DNA from: Tieghemiomyces parasiticus
Lineage: Eukaryota; Kickxellomycota; Dimargaritomycetes; Dimargaritales; Dimargaritaceae
DNA: 64,000 nt
Assembly (NCBI GenBank): GCA_027575765.1
Contig: JANBPT010000008.1
Span: 1-64,000, forward strand
Direction: 5' to 3'
Shown here: positions 59,501-63,406 of the stretch, one piece after another
How the letters are laid out: each line of letters begins with the position of its first letter
Numbering within the stretch: the stretch's first letter is position 1
Position numbers and translations under genes: made by a program
Notes under the pieces: model-generated
What the model saw: the letters and a program-made list of their open reading frames with translations, nothing else
Database searches by the model: none
Told to the model about the DNA's origin: nothing

Positions 59501-62500
59501 GTCGATGGTTAGCTCCGTCGGCCCGTAAAGGTTGAGGAGGTCTAGCCGCCCTGCCCACTGGTCCACCAGGGAGGAGCTGATGGACTCGCCACCGACGATG
59601 ATACTCGTGAGATTGGTCAGCTGGTGGGGGTCGACCGAGGCGAGCAGGGATGGCGTGAAGGTAGCGCGGGTCGCCAACGGTAGGTCGCGATCGTAGGCAT
59701 TTCGACACACCAGCACTGTGCCACCGTGGTACAGGGTGGTCCAGATGTCGCATAGGGACGCGTCAAAGGTCGGATCCATGGTGGTAGGAACGGCGGTGGC
59801 GGGGGTAATTTCGGTCACGGTAATAAAGCCTGCGAGGTAGTTGGCTAGGGAGCCGTGCTCGATCATGACACCTTTTGGCGTGCCGGTGGACCCGGAGGTG
59901 TAGACGATATAGGCGAGCGAGCTAGGATCGATGACCACCTCGGAGCAGGGATCAAGTGAGTCTTCATCAGTGGATTCTGACATGTCAATCATGACTAGAG
60001 GAACTGCGCCAATTGCCTCCGCTTTGTCGATAAAGAGCTTCGTGCTCAATACAGCTCCGCAGGCGGCATCCTCCAGGATAAACCGCTGGCGCTCGACCGG
60101 AAAGCCCGGCGAAATTACAACGAAGGCTGAACCGGTCATCCACACGGCCAGTTGACCCACGACGAGCGCCACGGAGTTGTCGGCCAAGATACCGACGACT
60201 TGGTCCGGACCACATGTGCAGACGCGGCACAGTTGGAGGCCAAGGTAGCTCGCCATTCGGCCGACTTGGGCGTAGGTGTATGCCGTCGGTCCGTCACGGA
60301 GCGCTACGTGATCTGGTCGCTGGCACACCTGCCGCCGATACCCCACGGGGACTAGGGGGGAGTCGAGGTCCCGTGGGTTGCGGGCCCAGGTGTCGGTCAG
60401 TAAGGTACTTTCCTCGGGGCTGAAAATCTCAACGGCGTGGACAGGCGTATCCGCTGTCCCGTTGGCGACGGACTGGATAGACATGGCCAGGTGGGAGATG
60501 AACTGCGTGACGAATTCGGGGCTGAAGGTGTTCGACCAAAAGGCGCCGAGCAGATGGAGTGCTCCAGCTGTGATGCTGGCGGTGACAGTCAAGCCGATGC
60601 TCATAAGGCTGCCGTCGCTAGCACAACCCAGGAGAGCGTGGCGGTTAGGGTGATCAGCCGACGAGATCGAGACGTTGAATAGGGTCCTTTCGGGCTGAAG
60701 CCCGGCCCAGGCGTAAATATCTGAGGGTGGATAGTCGGCGTGGTTAAAGGCTGCTGAACTGGAGGACTGGACCTGTGCCAGCAGTTCACCGACCGTCGGT
60801 TCACCCGTCAGATTGATGCGGCACGGCAAATCGATGCAGCGTGCTTGAGACGGCTGTGACTGGGAAGCACCGGTGCAACGGCCCGGGCCTTCCACGCCAA
60901 ATACGATGTCCTTGGCGCCGGTGTAGCGGTGGAGGGTAATGACCAGTGCGGCATGTACCAGGGTCAAAGGAGTCACGCCGCAAACCTGGGCTGAGGATAC
61001 GAAGCGGTCAGCACGGTCTATGGTGTACTCTACGGTAGAGAAGTGACCTTGGTCACCAGACGTGGGCGTGCGAGCCAAGGGATGGTGTGGCTCGATGAGC
61101 AAGGTCGGGTCCTCGATATGAGCAAACCGCTCACGCCAGTAGCGCTCGGCTGCATCACGGGCCTGGTTGCCAGTGGACAGACAGTCGGTTGGACTAGAGA
61201 GTGGTCCGTTTATGGTTAAGGCCAGGGCCTCCTGGTCAACTACGCCAAACGGGCAGAGAGGCAAGTTTTCGAGGGAAACGACAATGTCTGGCACCATAGC
61301 ACCCGGTAAGCTGGAAACCAATTGGGCTTTAAGGTCCGAGAGGCAGACGCCTGACGGGGACACGTATACTACGAGTTTTCCGTCCTTGACAAAGGAAGTC
61401 GCGTTGGACACGTCAGGGAATTGTAGACAGGCATCCTCGATTACTTCCAGCTGGATATACTGGTCCCGGACCAGAACCCGCTTGTTAATACGGCCCAAGA
61501 TCTCCAGCTTACCCTCGGGCCGCCAACGTGCGAAGCAACCGGTACGATAGATGCGGCCGGGACCGAATGGGTTATGAATAAAGTGGCGGGCAGCCAGCTC
61601 TGTGAAATTATGGTAGCCGCGCGCGACCTGGGACCCGCCGACGAGCAGCTCACCGGGAACGCCCACGGGGAGTAGGCACAGGTCCTTGTCAACGACGTAG
61701 GACAGCGTACTATTGGTACCCTGGAATCCGAGATCTCTCGTGGGGGACACGGGTGCAAGGTGGGAGACCACGGAAGTCTCGGCAAATCCAAACAGGACGG
61801 CGATCTGGCGGGACTCGGCATAGGCGTTCAGATGGGTCGGAGGATACATCCCATCGGTGGCAGCGATAAACTTGAGGCCAGGGAAGTCGGCTAATGCAAG
61901 ACCTTTTAAGAATGACAGGGGCGTGACAAGGGATTGGACGGAGACTAGGTCGGCCACGGGGTCACTACCGGGCAGGACCACGGTGCCGCCACGGGTCAAT
62001 GCCTTCCATAGGATCCATGGGTAATTGACTACGGTGATGGGCATGATGCGCCTTCCCGGTCCAAAATGGTCAGCAAAAGTTTCATCGGAGATCGCACTAG
62101 CCAGACTGCCGTGCTCGACTAGGACCCCTCTGGGCTGCCCAGTGGTATCCGACCGGTACGCGACGTAAGCCAAGTCAGAGGGCTGGGAGGGGAAGTTAGC
62201 GGGCAGCGTAGAAACGCAAGCTTCAGTTTGAGCACAGGCCAGCAGGTTGTCGATCGGAAGTACGTGGCGGGTCTGGGGTACTATCAGGCGACCTTGGAAG
62301 AGCGAGGTGGTCAGGACCAGACTGGCCGCACTGTCCTCGACGACGTAGTGGATTCGCTCCTCCGGATCCTTCGGATCGATGCACACGTAGGCCGCGCCGG
62401 ACTTGAGTACGGCGAACAGGGCTACAACGAACTCGATCGACTTGGGCAGGAACAGAGCGATACGTAACTCGGACTTAGCCCCGTGATCCCGAACAAGGAC

Positions 62501-63406
62501 CTGTGCCAGGATGGAAGTGAGGCGATCAAACTCCAAGTAGGTGACGGTGCGACCTTCGTGCTCTAAGGCGATGCCATCGGGGGTCTTGCGGACCCATTCA
62601 TTGACCTGGAGGGGTACAGGGGCGTTGGATTCATTGGAGTTGACGATTGACCCGGCCAAGTGCAGGAGGCGGCGGCGCTCGGTATCGTCTACCCCTGTCA
62701 CGTCGGCAATAGTCGTAGAGGTCAGCATCTCTGGGTTCTCCGCCGCTTGGACCAAGTGACCAACCACAGTGAGAAACTGACGACTAAGTTCCTGCACTCC
62801 CACTTCGGCCACGTGGGTGCGACGAAAGACCAGATGTACAGCCAGACGGTCCGCCATTGTATGACAGTATATAAGGAGAATGGCTCGGGTCGCGGCGGCC
62901 AGGGTTTCGAGAATGTCCTGCTCGTGGCGATGACCGTTTGTGTATCCCTGGAGCGGTTCAATTTCCAGATTGGTGTTGGTCACTAGGACGGAAGCGAGGT
63001 GGCCCTGGGATTCGGTAGGGATACTCAACTCACGTTGGCCTTCCAGGGGGGTGGAAGTCGACCGGGAATCTCCGAGTACCGACGGGAGGCTGGTGGTGGA
63101 GGCGAGGCGCAGCACACACAGAGTGAGACCCTTGATCATGCCATCAGGGCCAAGCGGCGACCCCGGTCCTTGGATGCAACCAAAAGCAACCTGCTCAGCA
63201 CCAGCGTAGCGGGCTACAAGGATACCCCAAGTCACTTTGCAGAGTACGGCGAGATCAAGGTGGGTATGCAGAGGAGTCACACCCGAGACTTGGCCGTAGC
63301 CGGGCTGTGGTTTGGTAGGCCCTGGAAGGGAAACGATGGTGGTCGGAGGAAGGTCGTTTGCACCATCAGCGGACGTGCTGAAGCCAGGCTGGCGAGGACG
63401 AGCCAT
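40166..63406 (-). CDS. Giant six-module nonribosomal peptide synthetase (7746 aa, single exon)
   Basis: One uninterrupted frame of 7746 codons. Order read from motifs: [C-lobe]-[dead A]-[C-lobe]-A1-T1-C2-A2-T2-C3-A3-T3-C4-A4-T4-C5-A5-T5-E-C6-A6-T6-E-like. A1-A6 all carry YTSG/FTSG-type core motifs, GELYIGG-like motifs, an RTGD or RSGD motif and the A10 lysine (NGK/VGK/AGK-x-DR); carrier motifs are LGGDS in T1-T5 and IGGNS in T6. Each A domain activates one amino acid as adenylate, T carries it on phosphopantetheine, and C forms peptide bonds. Collinear reading predicts a hexapeptide with a D-residue at position 5. There is no TE or R domain. Neighbouring genes are housekeeping. The frame stays open more than 100 nt upstream of the chosen ATG, so the N-terminus could be longer. 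Product unknown. Confidence 0.95.
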   Translation of the reverse strand: MARPRQPGFSTSADGANDLPPTTIVSLPGPTKPQPGYGQVSGVTPLHTHLDLAVLCKVTWGILVARYAGAEQVAFGCIQGPGSPLGPDGMIKGLTLCVLRLASTTSLPSVLGDSRSTSTPLEGQRELSIPTESQGHLASVLVTNTNLEIEPLQGYTNGHRHEQDILETLAAATRAILLIYCHTMADRLAVHLVFRRTHVAEVGVQELSRQFLTVVGHLVQAAENPEMLTSTTIADVTGVDDTERRRLLHLAGSIVNSNESNAPVPLQVNEWVRKTPDGIALEHEGRTVTYLEFDRLTSILAQVLVRDHGAKSELRIALFLPKSIEFVVALFAVLKSGAAYVCIDPKDPEERIHYVVEDSAASLVLTTSLFQGRLIVPQTRHVLPIDNLLACAQTEACVSTLPANFPSQPSDLAYVAYRSDTTGQPRGVLVEHGSLASAISDETFADHFGPGRRIMPITVVNYPWILWKALTRGGTVVLPGSDPVADLVSVQSLVTPLSFLKGLALADFPGLKFIAATDGMYPPTHLNAYAESRQIAVLFGFAETSVVSHLAPVSPTRDLGFQGTNSTLSYVVDKDLCLLPVGVPGELLVGGSQVARGYHNFTELAARHFIHNPFGPGRIYRTGCFARWRPEGKLEILGRINKRVLVRDQYIQLEVIEDACLQFPDVSNATSFVKDGKLVVYVSPSGVCLSDLKAQLVSSLPGAMVPDIVVSLENLPLCPFGVVDQEALALTINGPLSSPTDCLSTGNQARDAAERYWRERFAHIEDPTLLIEPHHPLARTPTSGDQGHFSTVEYTIDRADRFVSSAQVCGVTPLTLVHAALVITLHRYTGAKDIVFGVEGPGRCTGASQSQPSQARCIDLPCRINLTGEPTVGELLAQVQSSSSAAFNHADYPPSDIYAWAGLQPERTLFNVSISSADHPNRHALLGCASDGSLMSIGLTVTASITAGALHLLGAFWSNTFSPEFVTQFISHLAMSIQSVANGTADTPVHAVEIFSPEESTLLTDTWARNPRDLDSPLVPVGYRRQVCQRPDHVALRDGPTAYTYAQVGRMASYLGLQLCRVCTCGPDQVVGILADNSVALVVGQLAVWMTGSAFVVISPGFPVERQRFILEDAACGAVLSTKLFIDKAEAIGAVPLVMIDMSESTDEDSLDPCSEVVIDPSSLAYIVYTSGSTGTPKGVMIEHGSLANYLAGFITVTEITPATAVPTTMDPTFDASLCDIWTTLYHGGTVLVCRNAYDRDLPLATRATFTPSLLASVDPHQLTNLTSIIVGGESISSSLVDQWAGRLDLLNLYGPTELTIDTHFARLRPGEVVVIGQPLPNAVGLILDSHLRPVPIGVTGQLYLGGKGLARGYLKRPDLTTKAFITWPVTGERLYRSGDLARWLPDGQIECLGRMDDQVKVRGFRIELEEVRKALLALSGVQDAHVLVHERHLVAFVYPAGPPEATMVACLRRTLPSYMVPTYIFSLDLLPCTRNGKVDRHALLAHFLRNRRDELMRAELLPSGAAPSGAQGVLASVLVEVLRLPTDRVPVQMSFVRLGGDSISAIQTVARCRAIGFTIPVPDLLASRSLAEAALSMTPFNLPAPVAEPLQPSGSPFSMLKTSPGDWDRLVAGLPSLGLSLSDVADMYPMTPVQQGLWAATIRNPSEYLLQFAWTVTGITDADHLYRGLYSVVAGHTALRTAFLTTFSNEWCNGVQIVTKQPRFTWVGAKKWADLNVGQENQFLASDQASGFTTGEPLLRCCTVRLAPSRFRFVLTVHHALVDGWSIGTLFRELVHQLQSASQNIPAPTPSFAEYLRFIAHLDHGQAQGVWHAYLAGVQQPTTLILPKGSIAGPCKTTHRFILYPDTLDLQATVQSHDLTVYTLLKAAWAYLLHRCTDQRDIVFGNTVSGRALPLPSIERLVGCLINTIPCRVQIDPHMDLNTLLQTISRQAQRLMPVEHCHLSDLARWVEGEVPVASMFNTLLVYESYPDAELETLGDSVQFSDVSVYESTEYGLTVIIEAKHGRLDVSLNWSLSDYSRPYIEALGQQLQSILSQMVNALRPGRTGLLIDGLRLLAPADLETTTCTFARPLVELKLQGCAHDLFIQQVQLVPGTTAVEYDDPVTGLTAWTYQGLLDRANRVARYLTTQGIQREEPVGLLMDRLPSAVAAMLGVHLAGAAFVPLDPNLPLDRLCFITGDCGIKRVLCNTNDEAKTKAVCEATGVTIDSLDGLLADTTDQPTTPDMPRIRPTDLSHILYTSGTTGQPKGVQLEHRVMANFVQQSREVIAVEGGMRVMQNMALTFDCCLFEVWVTLCNGATLVLRNDLLDTLPKVDVLMATPSVLATLDPTKYPNLRHIITAGEALPRPLAERWSAHCPVTNMYGPTECFVCHTMRYIPGGPVTIGRPVPNTECYILDRELRPVPIGVPGEIYVGGVCVTRGYVNRPELEAATLLPNPFTGQGYLYRTGDLGRWLLDGTVEYFARRDDQVKIRGHRVEPREIEAVLNQCVAVGSVAVVVSSGKLYAFVSPDTVVLSDLKAHAVAHLPPYMVPRAILPLSELPRNLNGKTDKRRLLELLPSLIDHSPDRAATAPKNEVQRLLVEVMATVLDLPTADVDIDDSFLQLGGDSISAIRLSSLCRDRGLQVSIAQVFQYGTPAALARIAAQNDPPSAIMEYQPFDLLTAPEDELAGLKDEVATGLGVEVEAIEDILPVSSLQQGFLVSTLKDPTAYMVQMAYDLTGPLDVARLSQSWSQVIRAHQILRTKFVVPTDQSRHAFLQVVLRDTDFEWTYQDQPRHDTAEVERDHFTSDRKRGFSLSGPLLRFTVYHGTGNRHLFCITFHHALLDAWSEGIVMAESLEHYHGVEVQRRTQYHNFLQHVSRIDQATMADFWRDYLDGVKLHSAVQFPISPGSEQPDHGEVRYTLSPSLSSVQSYCREIGLTVNALLRAVWALTLARYLSEHEEVTFGVLVSGRNVAVPGIEGMVGMCINTLPFRAHFPADGDLKSLLQGINAASGILTEYEQCSLVDIKRWSNLSAGTHLLNSLLVNDNYETTTAECAKSIDYTPRSGQNFTEYAYTVGFSHQNDALVLQISYQTRYCDPTYAHHLVNFIDHCLASLVSGRAGKVGDLMCLPPIEKSLVEQWSAGRTADFPQKGWLAYQFFTQHLTTRPDAIALESSTTQFTYTEVYCRVCAIAATLRNQGAQAGDRVALLFSRCPEFIFSYLAVLLLGCVCVPMDANNASDRLAYMVDILDNLWVIANSATLELVVELGVEDSRVVYADLVLASTNPDQTSNWPSQRSSDSLAYILFTSGTTGRPKGVQVTHRSLVNFVLAACDRFQLPSNNRFLQTLSIAFDSLVLEVFCTFHTGGTLVLQDGELLEDLKRVNCCAMVPSLLSAIDPETYSNLQHIIMGGESLAPTLAHQWSCTARIHNSYGPTEITVMCHSHLAALGSPMTVGTTLANVQCHILDDQLRPVPVGITGEIYIAGAGVSKGYWKQPELTDKVFLDNPFGAGRLYRTGDLGCWLANGEVQVLGRKDFQVKLRGFRIELGEIESTCQAFPGVSNAVALVKDERLVSYIRYSSDDVLAVKRHLISRLPHYMVPDHIIKLDIFPLTSVGKADRTALQALPLPAPSHIESTDSVDNLPPTFEPLRQAVGDALRLSSNQIVPSASFFQLGGDSISAIQLASLLRKVGLHITVAQIFAAGSLVDLAIQMENRADQPATETVAYQPYSLLGDDGVERDRLIQATLDAASVPNEDVQDIMPVFSLQVGFLVNTLKDPSSYMVQSVYEVRGVLDVYRLRHSWEQVARHHEILRSKFVVADSFSVHPFLQIIMKRPDLAWSYSVIDKGSPEKVETSYLAEDRRHGFTLGGPLLRLRMIRLEDTSHLMCFTFHHALLDAWSVSIVLGEILECYYDIEPQPRTQFHEFISCVAKAGQEKEAIFWRGYLAGIQVHPVLQFPVPPNKQAVTTETGRYTFSSSLRHAHDYCKRTGVTMNSLLRSLWALTLARYTGHPDEVTFGVLMSGRNLPVPGIEGMVGMCINTLPFRAHFPPDKPVADVIGQINQDSGVLIAHEQSGLVDIKRWANVSADTMLFNSLVIYDNYEEHQTTAGEGQLELIPRDGYNETEYAYTVHFSDSDGNLGLEIKYSTRHCGPEYALLLCQYMDHVLTRLTSDAVTHTKELMVLPAAECGLVDQWSAGHVVDFPQKDWLAHELFTQNIATRPEAIALESVTTTYTYAEVYQHACSVASELRRRGFQPGHMAALLFTRCPEFIFSYLAVLLLGGVCVPMDADNAPDRLQYMLSVLDDPWVITLTGHDKVTASMDVRRERVAYANALPTGLGNANGFSPDPSRQPGDLVYIMFTSGTTGQPKGVRVCHRALVNFTLAMSDRLRLTPDTRLLSMASLAFDASLNAIFSSFHAGGTLILYDCELFDGLPRANALHATPSLLAAVDARLYSNISLVMSGGEALSPLVATTWSQHARFVNLYGPTEVTVDSHAGEFTPDAPVSIGHALANVQCYILDGDMRPVPIGVPGEIYIGGAGLALGYWKQPELTNKVFIANPFGPGRLYRTGDLGCWLPSGKVQHLGRRDHQVKLRGFRIELGEIETHCQTLPGVSHAVALVKDDTLAAYVAPETIEAAILRRHLAIRLPDYMVPRHIIAVSSIPTTTVGKVDRRQLLSLPLPMNDEGVDELDSQDDAPAFAVVRSAVAQVLHISLSRAGPRASFFRLGGDSLSAIRLASTLRTRGYVATVAQIFQHPTLGDLGKALVPVDSNLPSNLSYVPFSLVGGAPQSDKLRLRLSEDLCVQPGAITDILPVSSLQQGFLVSTLKDPSAYMVQESFEILGPLDPTRLRQSWFDTLNSHSILRTKFVVADEYSNHAFLQVVLAQADVEWSDQTSTEEDRHQVEASYFAEERARGFDFCGPLIRLALLRVHDHHHILFFAFHHALLDAWSTEIVKNETLERYHGQPTQPRIQYCDYMAKVTAVSQVELSNFWTTNLAGVKCHPVIQFPVQPVVNSSQHSAVNHTLSVSLSDIHGFCREQGLTFNSLLRAVWALTLARYLGEAEEVTFGVLMSGRNLSLPGIEGMVGMCLNVLPFRTRIQPDEPLDECIRRVNQESGTLTEYEQCGLVDIRRWSRIESDASLFQTLLVYDNHPDAKSEAIFDFQYQPRSGQNFTEYAYTIGLTEDGDALHLDLEYLDQFCDSHYARLVCQFFDHCMAAIVARPASQTVELMCLPRAEKSLVDQWSTGRTIDFPQKAWLAHQLFTQHLATRPDEVALESSTAVFTYAQAYDQAVHIATALLSGGLQSGDPVALLFTRSTEFVISYLAALLAGGICVPVDATLPADRLNYMLDLLDWPATVTTSSHAASVVPRLAATLRSVLCVDALDVSQPADPCLLAGVSIQPSDVAYINFTSGSTGQPKGIPIRHESLVNVVLAWCDLAGFSGDFRCAQTINIMFDPSLLEIFGTFYVGGTLVVQDGELFDVLQRVNGCVLVPSVLSALDPDDFPTLSHVSVIGEMLPYPLAQTWGQGRELYNIYGPTEITITSHGTQVQPGKLVTIGATLPNYHCYILDDQLNPVPIGVPGEICIAGVGVSHGYWKRPDLTKKAFVSSPMGPGCLYRTGDLGCWLANGEVQVVGRKDFQIKLRGMRIELGEIESHCQTFPGVSNAVALVKEKRLVVYISPAPVSSMELSRHVASKLPRYMVPDLFLALEAMPLTPAGKADRRTLQGMSLPEDDNVDLSDNQPISETFAALRRALAETLDVDPVRVVPSDSFLRLGGDSISAIQFSSRCKKYGLKLTVADILKHPILANLERCAEPMLDSVSPKYLMRPVGIVPHTAVVRRVIPALRHVNHFNQSFLLKCRVPLTLLMLKEAVRALVAHHDILRIRLSTRNNEWEQEILELPDGIRDDFQLSRFALVTEANITLADYDAWVLHVQQAINIERGPVLVGSLLTVDAQPYVYLSVHHLCVDFVSWRILLEDLETQLQGLSLPTKTLSFREWATLVNGYAQTLPDDLWPYHGPVAELPIDSNPIPTEPITYHSVQSVSRPLGRKVSHALYGEAALRVDASPQEFMVASLVMALTTTFQLDSLEIQMEGHGRRPWSSDIDISRTLGWFTSIYPVAFHVKQAEHYTSLPQALRLLAHIKQRLRSVPDSGLPYGLLNDLKGRDPALTATPNPSVRPGGIVFNYTGRFEQLDARNAFWSPASLGDGWSHDLSLNELVRHALSVSCSYGEESGLNLHIQYSRLMYREHTVELLADLWLKHLRHLIQTALACPVPCRTASDFGLASLSEPAFSRLVQDTLPTLGLTLEDVDDLYPCLPMQEGLLLATLKDPAAYMVQSTYDLLGPLDTKRLQEAWATTAQQHPILRTRFLLGLVDTHHANLQLVSKLAETHWAVSNWSGWDLEQAEAEYMRKEREEGFDLSQIPVRVGLFYVAPNRHRLITSIHHAVLDGWSGGMFMHALLRNYADHVLPPAGKLKDLVAHVQGCDTHGAERFWAAQLDGVEAPSLLIDPYCVPDPTVRPSDAAYHETLMRTLDIGNAVVDFAQAHGVTVSTVLRAAVSLLLHRYTGSANPVFGTVVSGRNVPVPLAESIIGPCINTLPCRARIDRASTVDGLLQALHRDSTAAYDFEHCRLTDIHRWSGVSQEQPLFNVLFVYQNYPEEQTDSELPIQLEPRDGRDPTDVPLTLISTHSDGQLLIKASAKSHNFSPGFINRLLDHLVAVIRELVTMPPSDPISAVDMLSSDDKVQLTRTWAQNPVDLPACSYAHEGFLSIVQFDPSRAALRDGAHEYTYGHLHWLSSRLAHRLQQSGRCGADQIVGIMAGNSVELIVGQLAIWMTGSAFVVISPDYPAERQRFILEDAACAAIIRTSAVLGDIPDTVPIPQVVINLESLRSSDPTADTQEVTITPTSLAYIIYTSGTTGTPKGVMHEHRAVAQYIQGFLGAIGIMADDVTPTLLTPTFDIATSEIWLTLSVGGCLFITQDDHKVALQQATRAAITPSLLSVFEPRDFPHLRSVILGGEPCSQALADKWSSAVRLFNWYGPTEIAHGTHLIELKPGEPVSIGRPQPNAVGLILDGHLHPVPVGVTGELYLGGLGIARCYLKRPDLTADKFITWPTTGERIYRSGDLARWLPDGRVECLGRIDNQVKVRGFRVELGEVEAALESHPAVTQSCVVVQDTHLVGYVCPPFTGDGQPILDRIRARLPHYMVPSALMGLTEFPRTRVGKIDRKALPRYDFAVPSHFITDLATLSPAESRLVQAVAYCLHLSPSTVNLDTTFFQIGGNSLTAIQLASHCQHQGLKLAVSDFDRQSTLRQLAQRTAQVTELPAQTMLFPEHTDATMYLTPAQKQFFKHDLANPQVSAIPAMFEVHRPSSEDTWQEAVAQVVQRHPMLRARFSRDPQTKQVFYTIGDTPTEHYRFQYHLAAKTEAMVAILVEAFQRLDFWTGHLSEFHVFDLVGTQYFFHCTHHLVNDYLTSALISEEVEALLLGRPLAPATVPFRVWAAHLHELAQQIDPHTIQLPPNIPSLPTSSPPDAAPDGGLDHTCVLQSEFTDQETRSLLLDVCERHQVSQLELILAGLLLAYTEIFELDVLGLDFITHGRQPLGPEPLDVTRTVGYFAHNIPLAITASTGLDQAASLQEVQRQLPGLLRDGPQLALVNSVHEFQDPVLREKFNVQPQISFSYLAQLTASSATQESGLFTKRPDLHQALRRVQSVNRSPYAMDITVQHKEGDLQLTIHYRADILPRSKVERFLAKWRKDLLDFRTPRV
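44700..49090 (-). other. NRPS module 5: C5-A5-T5-E
   Basis: C5 opens DILPVSSLQQG with HHALLDA. A5 has FTSGSTGQPKG and AGKADR; specificity residues read DPLVSIIITK. T5 has LGGDSIS. The following epimerase has HHLCVDFVSWRILLEDL, SRTLGWFTSIYP and FNYTGRF, all classic E-domain motifs, so residue 5 is predicted to be D-configured. Confidence 0.82.
49180..52230 (-). other. NRPS module 4: C4-A4-T4
   Basis: C4 opens DIMPVFSLQVGFLVNTLKD with HHALLDA. A4 has FTSGTTGQPKG and VGKVDR; specificity residues read DANHMGLVDK. T4 has LGGDSLS. Confidence 0.8.
52330..55370 (-). other. NRPS module 3: C3-A3-T3
   Basis: C3 opens DILPVSSLQQGFLVSTLKD and carries HHALLDA in place of HHxxxDG. A3 has FTSGTTGRPKG and VGKADR; specificity residues read DSLAIGSVMK. 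T3 has LGGDSIS. It is strongly similar to modules 4 and 5. Confidence 0.8.
55500..58560 (-). other. NRPS module 2: C2-A2-T2
   Basis: C2 has MYPMTPVQQG and the active motif HHALVDG. A2 has YTSGTTGQPKG and NGKTDK; specificity residues read DCFMIAMVCK. T2 has LGGDSIS. A2 differs from the other A domains in the A2-A3 region (AAFVPLDP, rather than the ISP or MDA forms of its neighbours). Confidence 0.8.
58680..60360 (-). other. NRPS module 1: A1-T1 (probable initiation module)
   Basis: A1 has intact cores (YIVYTSGSTGTPKG, LYRSGDLARW, GRMDDQVKVRGFRIE, NGKVDR) and T1 has LGGDSIS. Aligned by eye to GrsA-Phe, the ten specificity residues read DACTIGLIDK. With only a partial C in front, this module most likely loads the first residue. 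Confidence 0.8.
60360..63406 (-). other. NRPS residues ~1-1015: decayed C-A remnant plus second partial C
   Basis: The protein begins in the middle of a condensation domain (GVTPLHTHLDLAVLCKVTWG aligns with the C-domain second lobe); HHxxxDG is absent. The adenylation domain that follows has SDTTGQPRG instead of TSGTTG-PKG, GRINKRVLVRD instead of GR-D-QVK-RG, and GVVDQ where NGKVDR should be, so the catalytic lysine is gone. No carrier motif follows. Instead the sequence jumps into the middle of another C domain (AERYWRERFAHIEDP), again without HHxxxDG. This reads as an old module broken by deletions. Confidence 0.8.

Noticed and set aside
61190..62610. The first NRPS A domain as a seventh active module
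   Set aside because: The core loop, the A8 motif and the A10 lysine are all altered, and no carrier domain follows.
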